Origin: Phalacrocorax aristotelis
Taxonomy: Eukaryota > Chordata > Aves > Suliformes > Phalacrocoracidae
Assembly (NCBI RefSeq): GCF_949628215.1
Contig: NC_134283.1
Location: 8,059,638 to 8,123,637 of the forward strand
Reading direction: 5' to 3'
DNA length: 64,000 nt
The notes under the pieces are model-generated. The model was given only the letters and a program-made list of their open reading frames with translations, was not told the origin of the DNA and made no database searches. Position numbers and translations under genes: made by a program. Of this stretch, positions 1 to 14,120 are shown in pieces. How positions within the stretch are numbered: position 1 is the stretch's first letter; each line of letters opens with the position of its first letter.

Positions 1-3000
1 AGAACACAACGGTGCTTTCAGAAAGGAAACAACATGGAAGGAGTAACTTGTTTCAGATTGATGGCAGAACCTGGATTCAAGACAGAATTAGCAGTAACAT
101 GGAGTGCTTAAACAGCTCTTTATAGGCTCAGGCCCACAAACCATTATTATTTTGCACAAACTTGAAACACAATGCCAGAAAATCACTGGGGTAAGCCATC
201 AGAGTTTGTTTCATCCTGGCACAACCACTCCTCCTTTTAGGATGTTGTTATTGTGTCTGTCAACGGGTGGTCAGAAACTAGGGGAGACTGACCAATTAGT
301 GGAGTCCTCATCTGGCAGGGTGTCATGCTGTGTGTTTGTCCTACGCACTACTGCATCTGACACTCAAAATGGGATTCATGTGGTGCCCTGGCAGCAGCTC
401 TGCCTGAGGAGCCAAAAGGGAGCCCCCCACTGGGTAAACCAGCAGGTGTTAAGTGTATGCTAAACTGGTCTCAGCTGGAAGCCACTCGTTCAATGTTAGA
501 GGATTATCTTGCATATCCAGCATAGTTTTCTGAGCATTTAACTAGAAATACAGAAAGAATAATGCTTCTTTTATCTATTTCTGCCTATCATTAATAATAA
601 AATTAGTTTGTCTTCCTTTTAAGGCAGGTTCAATAACATTGCAAATTTAGAGTAAGCTCTAACTGGAGCAATTAAATCAATTCAACTTCCTGATTATAAT
701 AATAATAGTATAGAAACGACATGCAGAAAGTGAATTCAACATGCAGTTTGGTATAATGAAAGACCCTGGTAACATAATGGCAATGTTAATAACCTGCCTA
801 TTTGTGAAGGGCCTGTGTTTTGAGATCTGAGGGGTCAGTCTGTTACTTCCCTTTTTGGTACCCCACAGATTAAATAACACATTTACTATCTATACATATT
901 TACAATGGTCTGCATTTTAGAATTAAAGGCTAAGGTATTCCACAGTGGACAAAAATATCACACACAGCACCAAACTTGGTTTGTGCCTTATTTTTAGTTA
1001 ACAAAGAAGTTAGCAGGTAATGGGCTTGTTAAATATCTATGCATATCTCCATATATATATTTATATATATATACACAGTGTTACATTTCATTGACTTTTA
1101 TAGACAGACAATTTAATGTTGCCTTTTTTAACATTGCAAGGAAAGCAAGACAGAAAAGGAAATAATATTTAAATAAGCTTTTGGGCAGTTAACACATTGT
1201 TTAATAACAGGGAATTCAATAGGAATAAGAACAGGTGATTTCAATAATGCTTGGAAATGTTTCAGTAGTAACCAGGGATGTTACAAAAAGTTGAGGCATA
1301 CGTACTAATGCTCTGACTATATTTTCTGATAGCTGGTACATATGGATTTAAAGTTGTGATGGGGAGTCCAAGGGTGGATTATCTTATCCATTTATAGTAG
1401 CAGCTGTGACACTGTTTTCAGTAGCCTGAAAGAGATTCTAGAACTTTCTGATGCAAAAATAAATGTGGTAGGGGAGAGGAAGAAACTTTACAAGAATGCC
1501 TGCAAGTATCTATACAAGATACAATTTGGCTAACAAATCTGTAATCACAAATATACAAAACTCCATGACGGTGTGCGGAGAGAGACCCTGCCACCTTTCC
1601 AGGGTCCAAAAGTGAATGTTTAGCATAGAAGTAGTATTAGGCCCATAACTCTAATAGCAGAGTCAGCTCCAACATCAACACTCCTGTTGACATGGTGCTG
1701 GAAAAAACAAGAAGATGCACAACACCTGCGTCTATTTAGGAAGTCAGGGGCACCATAACCACCTATACATGTAGTGTTCAGCTTGCTCCACTTGGAAGGT
1801 GAAAAATATTTTAATTTAATCTTGATCTTCTTTCCCTGAAGTTTAAACTAATTGTGTACTTTAACTCTTGACCCGGAGAGGATAAAAGCAAGCATGTACA
1901 CACTCCATGGATAATGAAATACTCTCAGACACTGTTATGGGTCCCATTATTGATATCATAGTTTCAAAATATTTCCAACTAATACACTTTTATTGGCCAT
2001 AAGACAATATCTTGTCGAATATGCACCTGTAGTGAGTTCAAAATTAAATAGTCAAGCCTTTGTTCTTTCTTCTACGCACAGCCTGAACTGTACTGTCTCC
2101 CCTTAGCTCTTTTCCTAATGAAAAAGCTCTGTCTCCTGTCATTTTAAAAGATGACAATAGAAACGGGAGGCTGGAAAACAAAGGCAGACAAAATGCATTA
2201 GCAAGAATGTCTACAAAACAGTTGTTAAAATGAAAAGCTTTTCCCATAATTGAAGAGTCCTGGCTGATATCTCTATGCAACAAAGTAAAAGAGAGGGCAA
2301 GTGCAGAGACAAAGGAAGAAGATCTTCATTAGCAGTACTGTCTACCACACGGTTCCTTTAAACAAGAACTTTCTAAAAGAATGACATTTCCATTAAAAGG
2401 GCTGGCAGTTTGCTATGAAATGATGTTCAGTTTTAAAGGCTAAGCTTAGAAGCAATTTAGAGCAGGAACAACAGTTTCCAATGCCATCTTTTCATTGCTT
2501 GGTTGGCTCTTTACATGGTTTCACTGTTGCCCCATGAACAATAAGGCAACCCCATTATGACCAACAAAACCCCTTATATGCATCAGGGTTTGTTATTTAC
2601 CCCACAGTCCCTTTATACTGCTTAGGAAATCACAATGTGCGTGCATGACATTTAGACCCACATTAGGCTTCCATACACTGACAAAGTGGATGAAAAAGAG
2701 GCTTCTAATAGCAGGTCTCTAGTCCACTGTAGAATAAAAAATATTAATGTCAGCAACGTACAATAAAATATCCTTCATCTCCCACTTTTCCTTTAGGAAA
2801 AATGCACAGGCATGGACTCTAAAGGTAACCAATTCTTTTAACTTTGTGTTTCCCTGTTCCCACTTCACGTCTACACTCAATGCCACTCTGAATCTGTTAG
2901 CACCAGCAAGAGTCTTTTAAGGGTTTTCATCATACTTAAAAGGCAGGACAGGGGAGCTCCAAATTAGCTTCCCAATCAACTTTTTAAGTAAGACTTAATA

Positions 3001-5671
3001 AGCCTACTGACTTTTCAGGAGTCATTCAGTGCCACTTCCCTTCCCTGTCTTGCTGTGACACTCAGCAGCACTTGAGAAGTGACTGCGCTTGCTTAAATGC
3101 TGAACTGGAAGCTGATTTAGGTCTGTTCTCCTTCCCACTCCAGCTATTCACACTCACAAGGCTATGGACAGTTTAAAAAAAAAAAAAAGTTACCATAAGA
3201 GGGAAGAAAAAACATTCTGCTAAAAATATGAAAAAAGCTTCTTGCCATCTGCACATAGTTCCTCTTTATCTCACCTAACCTTTGAAACAATGGAATCTCT
3301 CTCAATATTGCTAAGGACATAGTAATACAGAAGTATCACCTTCCTTTTAAATTTACTTTTTATCTTAAGCCTAATGGGAAAATGGCTGGAGTTCTGCGAT
3401 CTTTTATGAGTTTCTTGAATTATCTTGTGAGCAGCTTGCTGCAGTTCTTTTTATTAACCTCCAGACCTTACTATTTAACCACAAATAGATTTAGGTCATG
3501 CATATTGAATTGTTTTGATGACAGTCTAGTGTTTAATAATAAACTCTTCTCCAGAAAATTAAACAGTTCCAAAGCTGTGCTCTACCAATGTGGTTTTGGA
3601 AAGAGCACCATATGACAGCTCAGATGGGCAAAGAAACCACAGGACATTAGCAATGCTTAGTGCAGAATCTAAGTTGATTAATTACTTAGTGAAGATTATG
3701 ACAAAGATAACAGGATATAACAGAAAATAAAGAAATAATAAAGTATCAAACATCCAATGCCAGACAGCTGGCTATTAAAGGCTACAACCAAATAAAATCA
3801 ATAATTGAATTACAAGTTGTTTAGGACCCTGAGACTCATCCTTTTCCGTATCTAGCAAGCATTTCTCATAGCTTTGATAATCTGATGTCCTTTATGGAAC
3901 CTTATTGTGTAAAGACGATGTAATATTTATTGGTTTACAAATCAGTCCATCTTAGATTTGTTTTTTCCTCCTTTCTACCACAGCAATTTTTTTTTAAAAT
4001 TTATGTATCTATCTACTGAAATATTTATGCAAGTTGGGTCCAGAGGGAAGCAATCTTGTTTTTTCAGATTGTAGTTGGTGCTTTGAGACAACTCTGCACA
4101 GTAAGTAAACACAGAATAAGAGAATTGGTTTTGTGCGTGCTTTCCTCGGGCACATGCTCCCCACTCACTGTAATATTTGGAATTTGGAATTACAGAGTGC
4201 TAGCAGGTGTGCTGAAGCCAACAGGAGTGAAACATTTGAAATGTGCTTAAGATCTTTCCAAGATTACTAGTTTTGTTCTTTATCAAGGTTGATAGAAGCA
4301 TTCAGTCTCTCAAACATAATAAATGGATTAGGTTATCTGCTACATTGATCTGATGGTCAAACCACTTCATTTGATATGCTATTCACAGTGCTTTATTAAA
4401 AATGTACTGGTTTTGAATGTAATACGGAAAATGGACTTCCTTGCAAAGATTAAACCTTAAAGCTGGCTTCCTGACAATAAACATAGGCAGAAACCCAAGT
4501 ATTTTTATGAGAAGTGAACTGTTTGGAACTGCAACACTCAACTGAGCCTTTTACCACAACTTTGTCAGTGGCAATCCTCTACTGTTGATATAATCCAACA
4601 GCACAGTATCTTACCTGAAAAAATTGATGGAGCTCTCTCCAGTTCTAAATCATCATCAAACCACTTCTCACTCCCCAAATTCCTATCTGTTGACAACCTT
4701 ATTAAGGACAGCTGTAACATCACCTGATATGGTGCCACACACTTGTGAATGCTTCTCAGTGTAATCTACAGCTTCTGTGACTAGGCAGTGTGCCATATCC
4801 TATTTTATCACCATTGATTTGCCTAACAACTTGTGTGGGTTAAACAGCAAACCTCAGTCTACACCTGTCAGCCTGATAATTTCTTTGAATAGTAAGATAT
4901 ATGAAATAAATGTATTACAGAGGAAGACCATGCAGATATGAGGTTGTTTTTCAGTTGCATAGACTTTCAATAACTAGAATTTGGGCTCTAAACTTAAAAG
5001 TATCAATTACACTTCATGTGTTAACATAAATATCCCTGTTAATATGTACTTTCTTGATTGAAATCCTCACTAAATTGCATCTGCGGATTTTTCTTGACCT
5101 TGTAGAAGCTGTAAGCTGTAAATAATAACATCCCTTCTAGCTATTTTCAGCAGCAATATTAATGCATTTTTTTTAATCTCTTCCTCATCTGTTCTCATGC
5201 ACTTTCCTCTTTCTAATTTCTCAAAACTGACTTCACCTATCAACCACCTATGCTGCTGGTTCACTTTTGCTTAAATCCCCCACACCTCATTCCACATCTC
5301 TGCTTATGCTCTACCAACATTTCCTTCACCTTCACATCTTCAGTCAAATTTCAGATTACTTCCTTTCCACCAAGGTGAAAAACATTCTTTTACTTTCTTT
5401 CTCCACTGCCTTGGGGATTTCTCACTATTTTGCCTGTCAATCAGATTACAATCCATTCATCTTTCTTCTAACATATGTAAAGTGTTATGAAGTTTTGTCA
5501 TTTGTTCATCCACAGATTTGTAAATTATCCAGTACTACTTTTTCATTCTGACAACAAAACTGCTTGATAATGCATCACTTGTTTTCCATCTTAATTCAGT
5601 AGCCTCCATCTCTTCTCTGATTTTTATGATGACCACACAATACCCTTTTAATTCACACAAATGGATGGATA

Positions 5672-5773
5672 TGGCAGGCATTCAAGCAGCCTCCCTGGGA
5701 GAATTCTAACTCTCTTGTATGGCCAGAAGAACAAAAGCAGGCAGCTGTTGAAAAGGTCATCAGGAAACACAAG
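5672..5773 (+). repeat. Duplicated segment, copy A
   Basis: This stretch aligns without gaps to 6404-6506 over its central 93 bases at about 78% identity (hand count). The best-conserved blocks are the GGAGAATTCT block and the GTTGAAAAGGTCATCA block. Flanking sequence on both sides does not align. It is either an old local duplication or two copies of a dispersed repeat I cannot name. It has no open frame shared by both copies. Confidence 0.6.
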
Positions 5774-6403
5774 CTGCAAAAATAGCCCCATCGTTTAAAA
5801 CATACTAAATCTACCTTTCAGTCCCTTCACTACACCTGTGGCACATCTCATCAAGCCGAAACTTTTATTACCTTCACAATATACATAGCTTTTCCCTGCC
5901 TACACTGAAACGCTCTTGTGAGAAGCAGCCTGACATTTATACCCCTACCCTCTAACTAAGGGCAGTCTTCCCACCTTATGAGTTTTCTTCCATTCAGCTT
6001 CATCCTTGATAGCCCCAAGTACGAAACCACCAACTCACAAATGCTTTTGCCCTAGTATTCAAATATGTTTCTTATGCCCGTACTTGGTAGAATTTGGTAG
6101 GAAAAAACCCGGAAGTTAAGCTCTTCATTGTGTCTACCTCACCTTGTTAAAAATTAACTTTTGCCCATGATCATCTTTTTGCATGTCTGAGGACTCCATC
6201 CTCAGCCTGGCCCAGCTCCTCAGCTGGTATGAACTTGCTTCACACTTCAAAGTAGTTCTCACACAGTGGGGCTCTTTCCCCAATTAGAACTGTTATTAAT
6301 AATAAAACCTTTTGCCAAACAAAAACCTAGAGAAAAATATAAACGAAGTCGACAATACAGGGAGGCAGTAATGAATGCCAGTTTACATGCTATAATATTG
6401 TAC

Positions 6404-6506
6404 CTTGCCATATGTTCAAGTAGCTTTCCTTGGAGAATTCTCTCTCTCTCACATGGACAGAAGAATAAGAACAACAAACTGTTGAAAAGGTCATCAAGAA
6501 ATACAA
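6404..6506 (+). repeat. Duplicated segment, copy B
   Basis: Second copy of the segment at 5672-5773, same orientation, about 730 bases downstream. The conserved core runs from TTCAAG through GTTGAAAAGGTCATCA. At about 22% divergence the duplication is old. The 630 bases between the copies hold nothing I recognise. Confidence 0.6.
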
Positions 6507-9500
6507 ACATCACAGATGGCATAGGTGAAAGCACTGCAAAAAAGCAGAATGCAGAAAGAATGTGTAGGAGTATCATCCTCTAATTGGCAGTACCGAGATA
6601 GAAAGTGCACTTGTATGCTACCTTTATTAATATTAAAATGACTGTTGCAGGGATACCTTACAATGTACTTGCCAACTGGTCCTTTTTCTAATAGAGAGAT
6701 GAAACAACTTCTCCTATCAGTAACAATCTGTGCTGAACGTTTCTCCTTTTCAGTAGGTTTCTCGGAAAACTGAGTAACCCAGTGATCGCAGGGGGGTACT
6801 CTGATGTCCTGCAGAGGAGCTCTCTCTTCACAGGAAGCTACCTTACAATTCAAGGTTTTAAAGTCCACCTCCTGTCCTGAGCAGGAATAAATAAATTTCT
6901 TATCTCACTGATGTCCAGAGACCCTCCGCTCCCTGTTGTGCCTGTTAAAGAAACTCATGAAGACTACGAAGAACTTCACCAGTTTCCTCAGTGACTCTTA
7001 GATCAGATGATTTTTCTTACATAATGCAAGGTCATTGAATCACATTTCATCACAGTCAAAAGAAGCACACAGAGAAAAATATTCACATACCATGTCTAAA
7101 GCACAAGGTAAGTACAGACACTGTTATAGTAGCTGTTTTAAAGTCCGACTTGGTAAAACCAACGAACAGAGTATTCTCTGTAAAACGGGTTTTTTTCAGA
7201 GAGCCTTTAGCCTCAAAAACATTTCAAAAAACCCAAACCCCTCAAAACAATCCCTAACAGCACACAAACAAAAACCCTCTAACAACACATTGCTACAACA
7301 GGGCAGGTCTGGATACTATCAAAAACTCAACAGTTCTCTGCATTCTGAGACATTGTACTGTTTCCCTATACATAGAAATAATTGCCAAAGTTAAGACAGA
7401 ATCATAAAAAAAAAGTAATATAGATGTAGAGACTCAGCATTATCCAATTAAAGAGCAACTTCTTCCATTTACCACTACAAGTAAATTGTAGAGTAAGAGT
7501 ATGGACAGAATAGGTACACAAAAGCAATTCTCCACAAGCTAGACTTGACACATTCATTTAAGATGGTACCAATATTAATATTATGATCCCTAAATTGGAG
7601 GGATTCCAGAACAGGTCCAGCATCCTTATCTTTAAGCCAACAGGAGTTGTTCCAGTAGCTACAGTACCAGAAAAATACTGAAAAATACTAAACCTAGCCA
7701 AGAGCTCGAAACACAGAGGGATGCATTATAACCTTGGACTTGACTCTCCTCCACTCAGAACAGATAACGGAGACTTCAGCCCTTCACTGTGCAGTATGCT
7801 ACTGTGCAAAGGGAAGGAAAAAACGCACTTGGAAGAAAGAATCACAGCATCACCTAAGGACAGACCAAGATCATTCAGGCTGCCATAATCAAAGAGAGCA
7901 TGGCAATGACTCCTCATACTGGGAGAGAGAACTGCATAGCCCAGAGACATTCACTATTTGCAGGAACTAATCACAACAAAATTGTGATGATTTAACAACC
8001 ATTTTTTTTAGGAAAGCTGTTTAATGCTAATCTGCTGCTCATCAGGATTGTTTTCTTCAAACTGAAAGCCTAAGAAAGGCTTAGGCCAAAAGGAGAGCCA
8101 TAAATAAGCCTCAAAATCAGCCTGATTATGCAGCAAACCAGAAAGCTTAAGATAAAGCTTTTCAAGAAATCATACAGAGATAGTCTCACCTTAAGAGCTT
8201 GACTACACAAGGAAATTACTGAGTATAAATTATGACATGAATGTAACATGCACCAGCAATTCCTCACTAATTTACTAGGTGGGAACACTAAGGGTGTTGA
8301 CTTAACAAAGTCTATGGAGTACGTTAGGAGTGCTGACAAAGTTACCCCCTCCTAATGTTTGCTACAGCCCCCTCCAAAGGACTTGTCAAAACCAATGAAG
8401 TTTGACACACAACAGCTCCTTACTTGCTCCAGACTGGCATGTTAATAACATATCTGGCAGCAAGTTTGGAAAGCTCTTCAAAGTCACTACAGGCCATGCT
8501 GTCACATGGTAACAATGGAGCTGAGTCTGTCACAGAAAGCTGGGCCTAGTGACTCTGTCAGTCTTACCATTTTTGGCTGTGGCTAATAGTGACTGAATAA
8601 CTTTATTTTGTTACAAGAATGCCTTTTAATCTATTTGCGAAGTAGATTAAGTACAGGGTACTCTAACTGCAAAATAAGAACATCCCTCTAAGGGTTAAAT
8701 AAGACCATACAGAAGCAAAGATATTGCAGAAGAGTATTACAGGATACAAATTATTTTTAGCTCAAAATATGCAGAATACCAGAGAATAAAAGAGAGTGTA
8801 AAATGCCCACATCAAATGAGAAACCAACTGGAAATAACTCTTCCTAATGACTAGATCGAGTTTGCCATAGTATTCATGTGGTCTTTCAGACAGGACAATT
8901 TCTGTATATAATGTATTGGGCATTGGTCTAGAAGGGCAGGACTTAGAAAAGGAAAAAAAAATATCTAAAAAGGTGGGGGGCTTTTTAACTTCAGGCTCCC
9001 TGCCTGAAGTTCTGGGACTTGAAAGAGAAAAAGCATTTTCTCACATTCACTTTCATTTTCTTTCTCCCTTTTTATTAATAATGAGCAGTTTCAAAAATGT
9101 GATCACACTTTATGCACTTTCTCTGTTTTCACCTTTACACACTTTCACAGAAGCCTTCTATCAGAGCATGGCAATTCATTTAGCACCATCATTAATTGTT
9201 GACTAGATCTCTTAATTGTGACGGAGACATTTCCTGAGCTCAAGGACTACTGAAGTTTCTTAGATGCACCAGAACTGAAGAGCAAATCTATATTATAAAT
9301 ATGGCTGACAATCCTGAGGACTGTATGTCAGATGGCATCTCACAGAAGTAGAACACTGTGCTGGGGCTTGATTCAGAACAGCATGAGCTTTGAGCAGGGG
9401 TAACAGGAATAGGGCAGAGGAAGGCATGCAACAGCATTGTGGGAAAGGAATTACAAAAAGGGATGACAGGTATGTATAACAACAAATGAAAATATGAAAT

Positions 9501-9596
9501 ATTCTTTTCCTTGGAGGTTCAGAGGGAGTCTGGAAGGGAAGGTAGGCAAACAAAGCCACAGACCAAAGAGACATTCTCCCAGCACATATATAGACA

Positions 9597-9986
9597 AGGA
9601 CACAGCCAGGATAACTGACCCCAGCTGATCCAAGGGATGTCCCACACCACATGACATCATGCTCAGCGTATAGAGCTGGGGGAAGAAGGATGGAAGGGAG
9701 GGACATTTGGAGTGATGGCATTTGTCTTTCCAAGTAACTCTTAGATGTGATGGAGCCCTGCTTTCCTGGAGATGGCTGAACACCTGCCTGCCCATGGGAA
9801 GGAGTGAATGAATTCCCTGTTTTGCTTTGCCTGCGTGCACAGCTTTTCCTTTACTTCTTAAACTGTCTATTTCAACCCATGAGTTTTCTCACTTCTACTC
9901 TTCTGATTCTCTCCTACATCCCAGCTTGGGGGAATGAGCAAGCAGCTGCATGGAGCTTCTTTGCTGGCTGGGGTTAAACCACGACA
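9597..9986 (-). mobile_element. LTR fragment, same family as the 36 kb solo LTR
   Basis: Read on the minus strand, the element begins at 9986 with TGTCGTGGTTTAACCCC and runs through blocks also found in the solo LTR at 36153-36734. Shared blocks include the start of the U3, the ATTCACTCCTTCCCATGGGC block, the AGCCATCTCCAGGAAAGCAG block, and the TGACATCA-like block near the TATA-like sequence. Similarity stops near 9597 after GGCTGTGTCC, so the 3' third of the LTR is missing or replaced. I found no convincing target-site duplication. It is probably a truncated, older copy. The minus-strand open frames here are LTR sequence, not genes. Confidence 0.75.
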
Positions 9987-12766
9987 GTCAGGAATGACCA
10001 AATTCACGCAGAAAGGGAAGTGCAAGGCAAAAAGTCTGGAAAACAAGGTGTTAAATGTAAAGCCTTTTACCCAATCACAATCTTCCACATTTGCCATCTG
10101 TTTGTACTACCTTGGTCATTCAGGTAATTTTTCTGGAAAAAGGCTTATTTTCCCTGTTTTATTTAGTCATTAGTCAAACTGAGTTTTTTCCCCCTTGGCT
10201 ACAGCAGAAAGGCTGATGCAAGAGGATGCTAGCATTTGCTCTGTTGGCAGTGATACTTGTGCTTCCATTCCTGAGAGAAAGGGTGCATCTACCCATCACT
10301 TCTAAAGTGCTTTTGGCCTTTCACTGGGGCATGGTCAACATGGTCCAGCATTAATTTATACAGCACAGTCAGCAATTACAGAAACTACCATCAGGTTAAG
10401 GTTGAAGATTCCCATTACAAGCCCCATTTCCAGTGTTTCTAAACACAGAGAAGAGATTTAATGGAAGCTTCCAGGCTACAACTCAGGTGTTTTTTTCTTA
10501 TCGGTTCATGAAATTCTAAGAGTTTGATGAAACAATCAGAAAAACTATCAGAAAACTGAGGTGAAATCCTAGTCCTCAGTGACATGGGTAGGTGACTAGC
10601 CAGAGGAACCAGGGTGATATGAGACTTCGAACAAACACCTAAAAATTTCCTTCGAAATTTGCAACCTATTAGAAACCCCCAAAACCCCTGCATAAACAAT
10701 TTAAATAGGAAATAACAGGAGCTGACAAGTGGTGTTGTTTCTTTGATCTGCATGAAGACTCTAATTATTACCTTGATATTGGTGTCTAAATAGAAACTCA
10801 GGGTAGATTTCTGAGAAATATGAAGTTAAGATGCATTAAATTCCTGTGGGAACAGGAGAGGGGAAGTCATACAGCAGATTGCCCCACAAACCATAAATCT
10901 GGTACACCCTGTTGCATGATTTTAAGTCTTCTAGATCTCTAACCCAAACCCACACAACACACTGCCACAACTAAAGATCAAGAGCATACTTTTTAAGATG
11001 TACTTGGTTAACATGCCTAACATTTGCACTTTTACTTAATTCCCCTTAATTAACAGTGTGAACAAACTTATAACCCAGAAACTGCCAAAGCCTTACGCCA
11101 AATGAGAATCAGAAAGGGTCATCAATGAGGTTTATTAAACTGGCTGATACTGGTGGGATGTTAACGTGATACATGCACGAAAGTGCTTGGGTGAAATTTT
11201 TACGTCCTTTGCTGTTACTTAAACTGTTGAAAGTGTAGTATACCTTTAATGGCTTCTTTTGCATCACCTCCATGACTCTGAATAGTTTTTAAGCAAAATA
11301 AACACCTACAACCAAACTATTGGCCATTTTGTGGTTTAGCTGTCTTCCACACTTAGCACTGGAAACACTAAAAGAACTCCAGTCTTCATCAGAAGGCAAA
11401 AGAAAACTAACAAGAAGTAGTGTAACAGACAGACCCCTGAATAAAAATATTGCTTGGTCTAAAAACAAAGGAAGAGGATGCTTGACAACATTAAGAATAG
11501 TACACAAAGACAGTGAGTCATAGCGGGCAATCTACAAAGGACCAAAAATCAAATACAAAGGAAATCAAAGAGATATCAAGAAATGAAATATTAACATGGA
11601 AAAAACAAATCCAATGGCACTGTAAAACTCACAAAACATATCCCAGGCTAGATAGGTCAGCTGGACTCATCTTCCACCTGGGCACTGTGTGTATACCTAC
11701 AGAAAACAGAAGTAAAAAACTATAGTAGTGAAAACTGCAGGTTTCCTGGGCACTGTGTGAGTATGGCTTTAGTTTAATGGCACAAGACACAAGCAGACAG
11801 CAAATCAGGGTCAGGGTGCTCTTCTTGGTCTGCTACCTCCAAATATTTTTTAAGTTAAACCTGGAATACTAAGCTAACGTTGCTGGTTTGGGGAAGGACT
11901 GAGAGCCTCACTCAGACAATCAGTGTCACACGCATGGCTTTTTCCACTATCTAAATCAGCATGAGTACATGTGTCAGACCAGGTTTTGCTACATAGTGCC
12001 ATAGCCACCAAATCCCAGCACCCTTCCTTCCGCCCCTGGGGTGCTGCTCTATCCTCATTTCAACAAAGTATTTAACCAGATTCCTTTGTCCATTTGCATT
12101 TTAGAAAATACTTATGAAAATTCTTCAGTTTAGGTATCAGACAACAATGGGACTTAATCAGAGCCTGAAAAATAAGTCTGTGTTTCAGTTTCTGCCGGAT
12201 AGGATCAGGAGGTTGAAAAGGGGACTTGTGTGCACAAGAAGTCTTATGAAGGCATGGCAGGAAAAGTTTAACTAGCTGTGCTGCACAGTAAGTTAAAAAA
12301 AAAAACAAACCCAAAACAGAAGGCTACAATGGTCTGCCTTCTCCTTATGTTGAGACAGGGGGAAGGTTTTAGAATGGACAGATTATTGTAATAAAATGCC
12401 CCTTTATTCACTCAGAAGACAGTCACTGGAAAGTTCAGAGGAGGATGGCAGGTTGAGGTGGGAGGAGGGGAAAAATCCCTTTGATGTAGAAAAACTTTGT
12501 TGCATTTCTCCAATGAACAAATATTAATACTTCATTTCTAGCCATCTGAAAAACAGACACAGCAAAATGTATCCCCAGCAGTAAAAGGCACTGCCCTATT
12601 ACCCTCCCACTGTACACATTTAAACCAAAGGGCAAATAAATGTTGGCAAACAGAAATGTGATGACTTACAGTATTTTCTTTCCTTCAGTAGCTGGGAGGA
12701 GAAAAAAATCCCCCAGAAAGATTAAGAAGCAAACATAAAACTGATCTTGAAATTCCTATTTGTTGA

Positions 12767-12831
12767 TGCCCCAGGGCAGGTACTTTTTCAACTTTACACC
12801 TATTTTTGAAAAGTACCTGCCTATTGGGGCA
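12767..12831. other. Long imperfect hairpin, pre-miRNA-like
   Basis: Two arms of about 24 bases (12767-12791 and 12806-12831) pair over about 24 base pairs with one G-U pair, a 2-base bulge on the 3' arm and a single-base bulge on the 5' arm, around a 14-base loop. The 5' arm carries GGGCAGGTACTTTTTCAA and the 3' arm carries TTGAAAAGTACCTGCC. Arm length, bulge pattern and loop size resemble a short microRNA precursor. A palindromic transposon remnant would look similar. I do not recognise either arm as a known microRNA. The strand is undetermined because the fold works on both. Confidence 0.5.
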
Positions 12832-13599
12832 CCTCTGCTACTGAAAGCTAGTCTGTTTTCAGATACAGAAACACTGGCTCACTGGGTAAAGAAATAAATT
12901 AAACAATGCTCCCCTGATTAAAACATGTATTAGACATACAGAAAGTCTTCAGGAAAACATCTGTTGAAAAATCCTATTTAATTTCAAGGGACTTTATCCA
13001 AAAGGGAGGGAAACTGAATGTATTTAAAAGGACCTGAATTTTAACCCCAGGAATGATTCCTCATTTTGTAAGCTGTCTGAACTGCAGATTGCAAATCAGG
13101 AGGAAAAGGATTAAACTTCAGCCATCTGCAAACTAGATTGCTCTTTTGCCTTAAAGGTTCCTTTCTCCTTTCCCCTCAATAATTTTGGCATTCACTGGCT
13201 AAATCTTTTATTTGTGGCACATATGCAGGCTGAAATAATATAATTCTTAATGGACATAAGATGTTCTCACTGGCATAATTTTTAATTCTTAGGGAAACTT
13301 TCCTAAGATTACCTTACCCCCCGCCTATTACTGTTCTAGCCCCTAGCAGGAGGGGATCTTTTACTTGATGTTTACTAATTGTGTTTATATCAAACAGATT
13401 TGATTCTTAGCAAAGGCACTGAGGTTCTGCTTGCACTTTAAATTTGCAGGTTTACTGTAAAATGCCAGGCACATTGAGATGAATCAAACTCATCTAAGCA
13501 TGAATGAAATGTAGTGAGAAAGTCCCTTCTGGCATCATTTCTGGGATTAGTAATTTGTGAAATTGTGGTGATGCAAGGGAACAGCATGAGAAAGCCATT

Positions 13600-14120
13600 T
13601 CCTTCCCTTTTGTCCAGTCTAAATGCAAATCTGAACTTTCTTGGCAGTTCATTTGCATATTAATGCATATAGTATTCCACTCCAGAGATCACTTCAGATT
13701 TTCTAAATTAAGTTGGGTGGGCGGGCTGAGGGAAAGGGGTCATTTTTGTCATACCAGCACGAATATTCTTAGATACTTTACCAAAAGACAGAAAGCAGGC
13801 AATTATTTTACTTGCCCTATCTCTATTTCAATTTGCCAACTAGAACACTGAGGAGATGTGGAGGATAAAAGGCAATGGTTGACCAGAAGGAGGGAAATAC
13901 TTCATGTCACTGAAGAAGAACAAACATGGTAAAATTAAGAAAGGGTAAGAGTGCACACCAGTCTAATTAGCATTTCTTCCCAGTAGCTTGTGAAATGTCA
14001 GCCACCAGTTGGTGGCAAAATAAAGATGTAATGTGAGTAATAATGAATTAAATTGTGGCTATTTGCATTGAAATGTTGAGATAATGATCTGAAATTACTA
14101 TTGTAAATATTCCCCTTGAC
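13600..14120. promoter_or_regulatory. Candidate conserved noncoding element with POU-octamer motifs
   Basis: Perfect octamer motifs lie at 13623-13630 (ATGCAAAT), 13651-13658 (ATTTGCAT) and 14061-14068 (ATTTGCAT), plus a related ATGCATAT at 13663-13670. Between them is a perfect inverted repeat GCCACCAGTTGGTGGC at 14001-14016. TAAT-type homeodomain cores are frequent around 14040-14100. This density resembles developmental enhancers. Single octamers are common in AT-rich DNA, so enhancer function is an inference from motif clustering only. Confidence 0.25.

Larger units (their letters stand above)
1..9596. other. AT-rich noncoding DNA, no gene recognised
   Basis: No host exon is recognised here. 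The open frames on both strands are at most about 125 codons, have no recognisable motif, and often rely on non-ATG starts. Simple sequence includes a TA-rich microsatellite at 1051-1073 and an A14 run at 3175-3188. The only internal structure I can support is the pair of related ~100-base segments near 5.7 and 6.4 kb, listed separately. The stretch could be intergenic or part of a large intron; the sequence does not decide. Confidence 0.6.

Noticed and set aside
9293..9840. Minus-strand frames of 129 and 146 codons
   Set aside because: They lie largely in the LTR fragment and its flank and correspond to no known protein.
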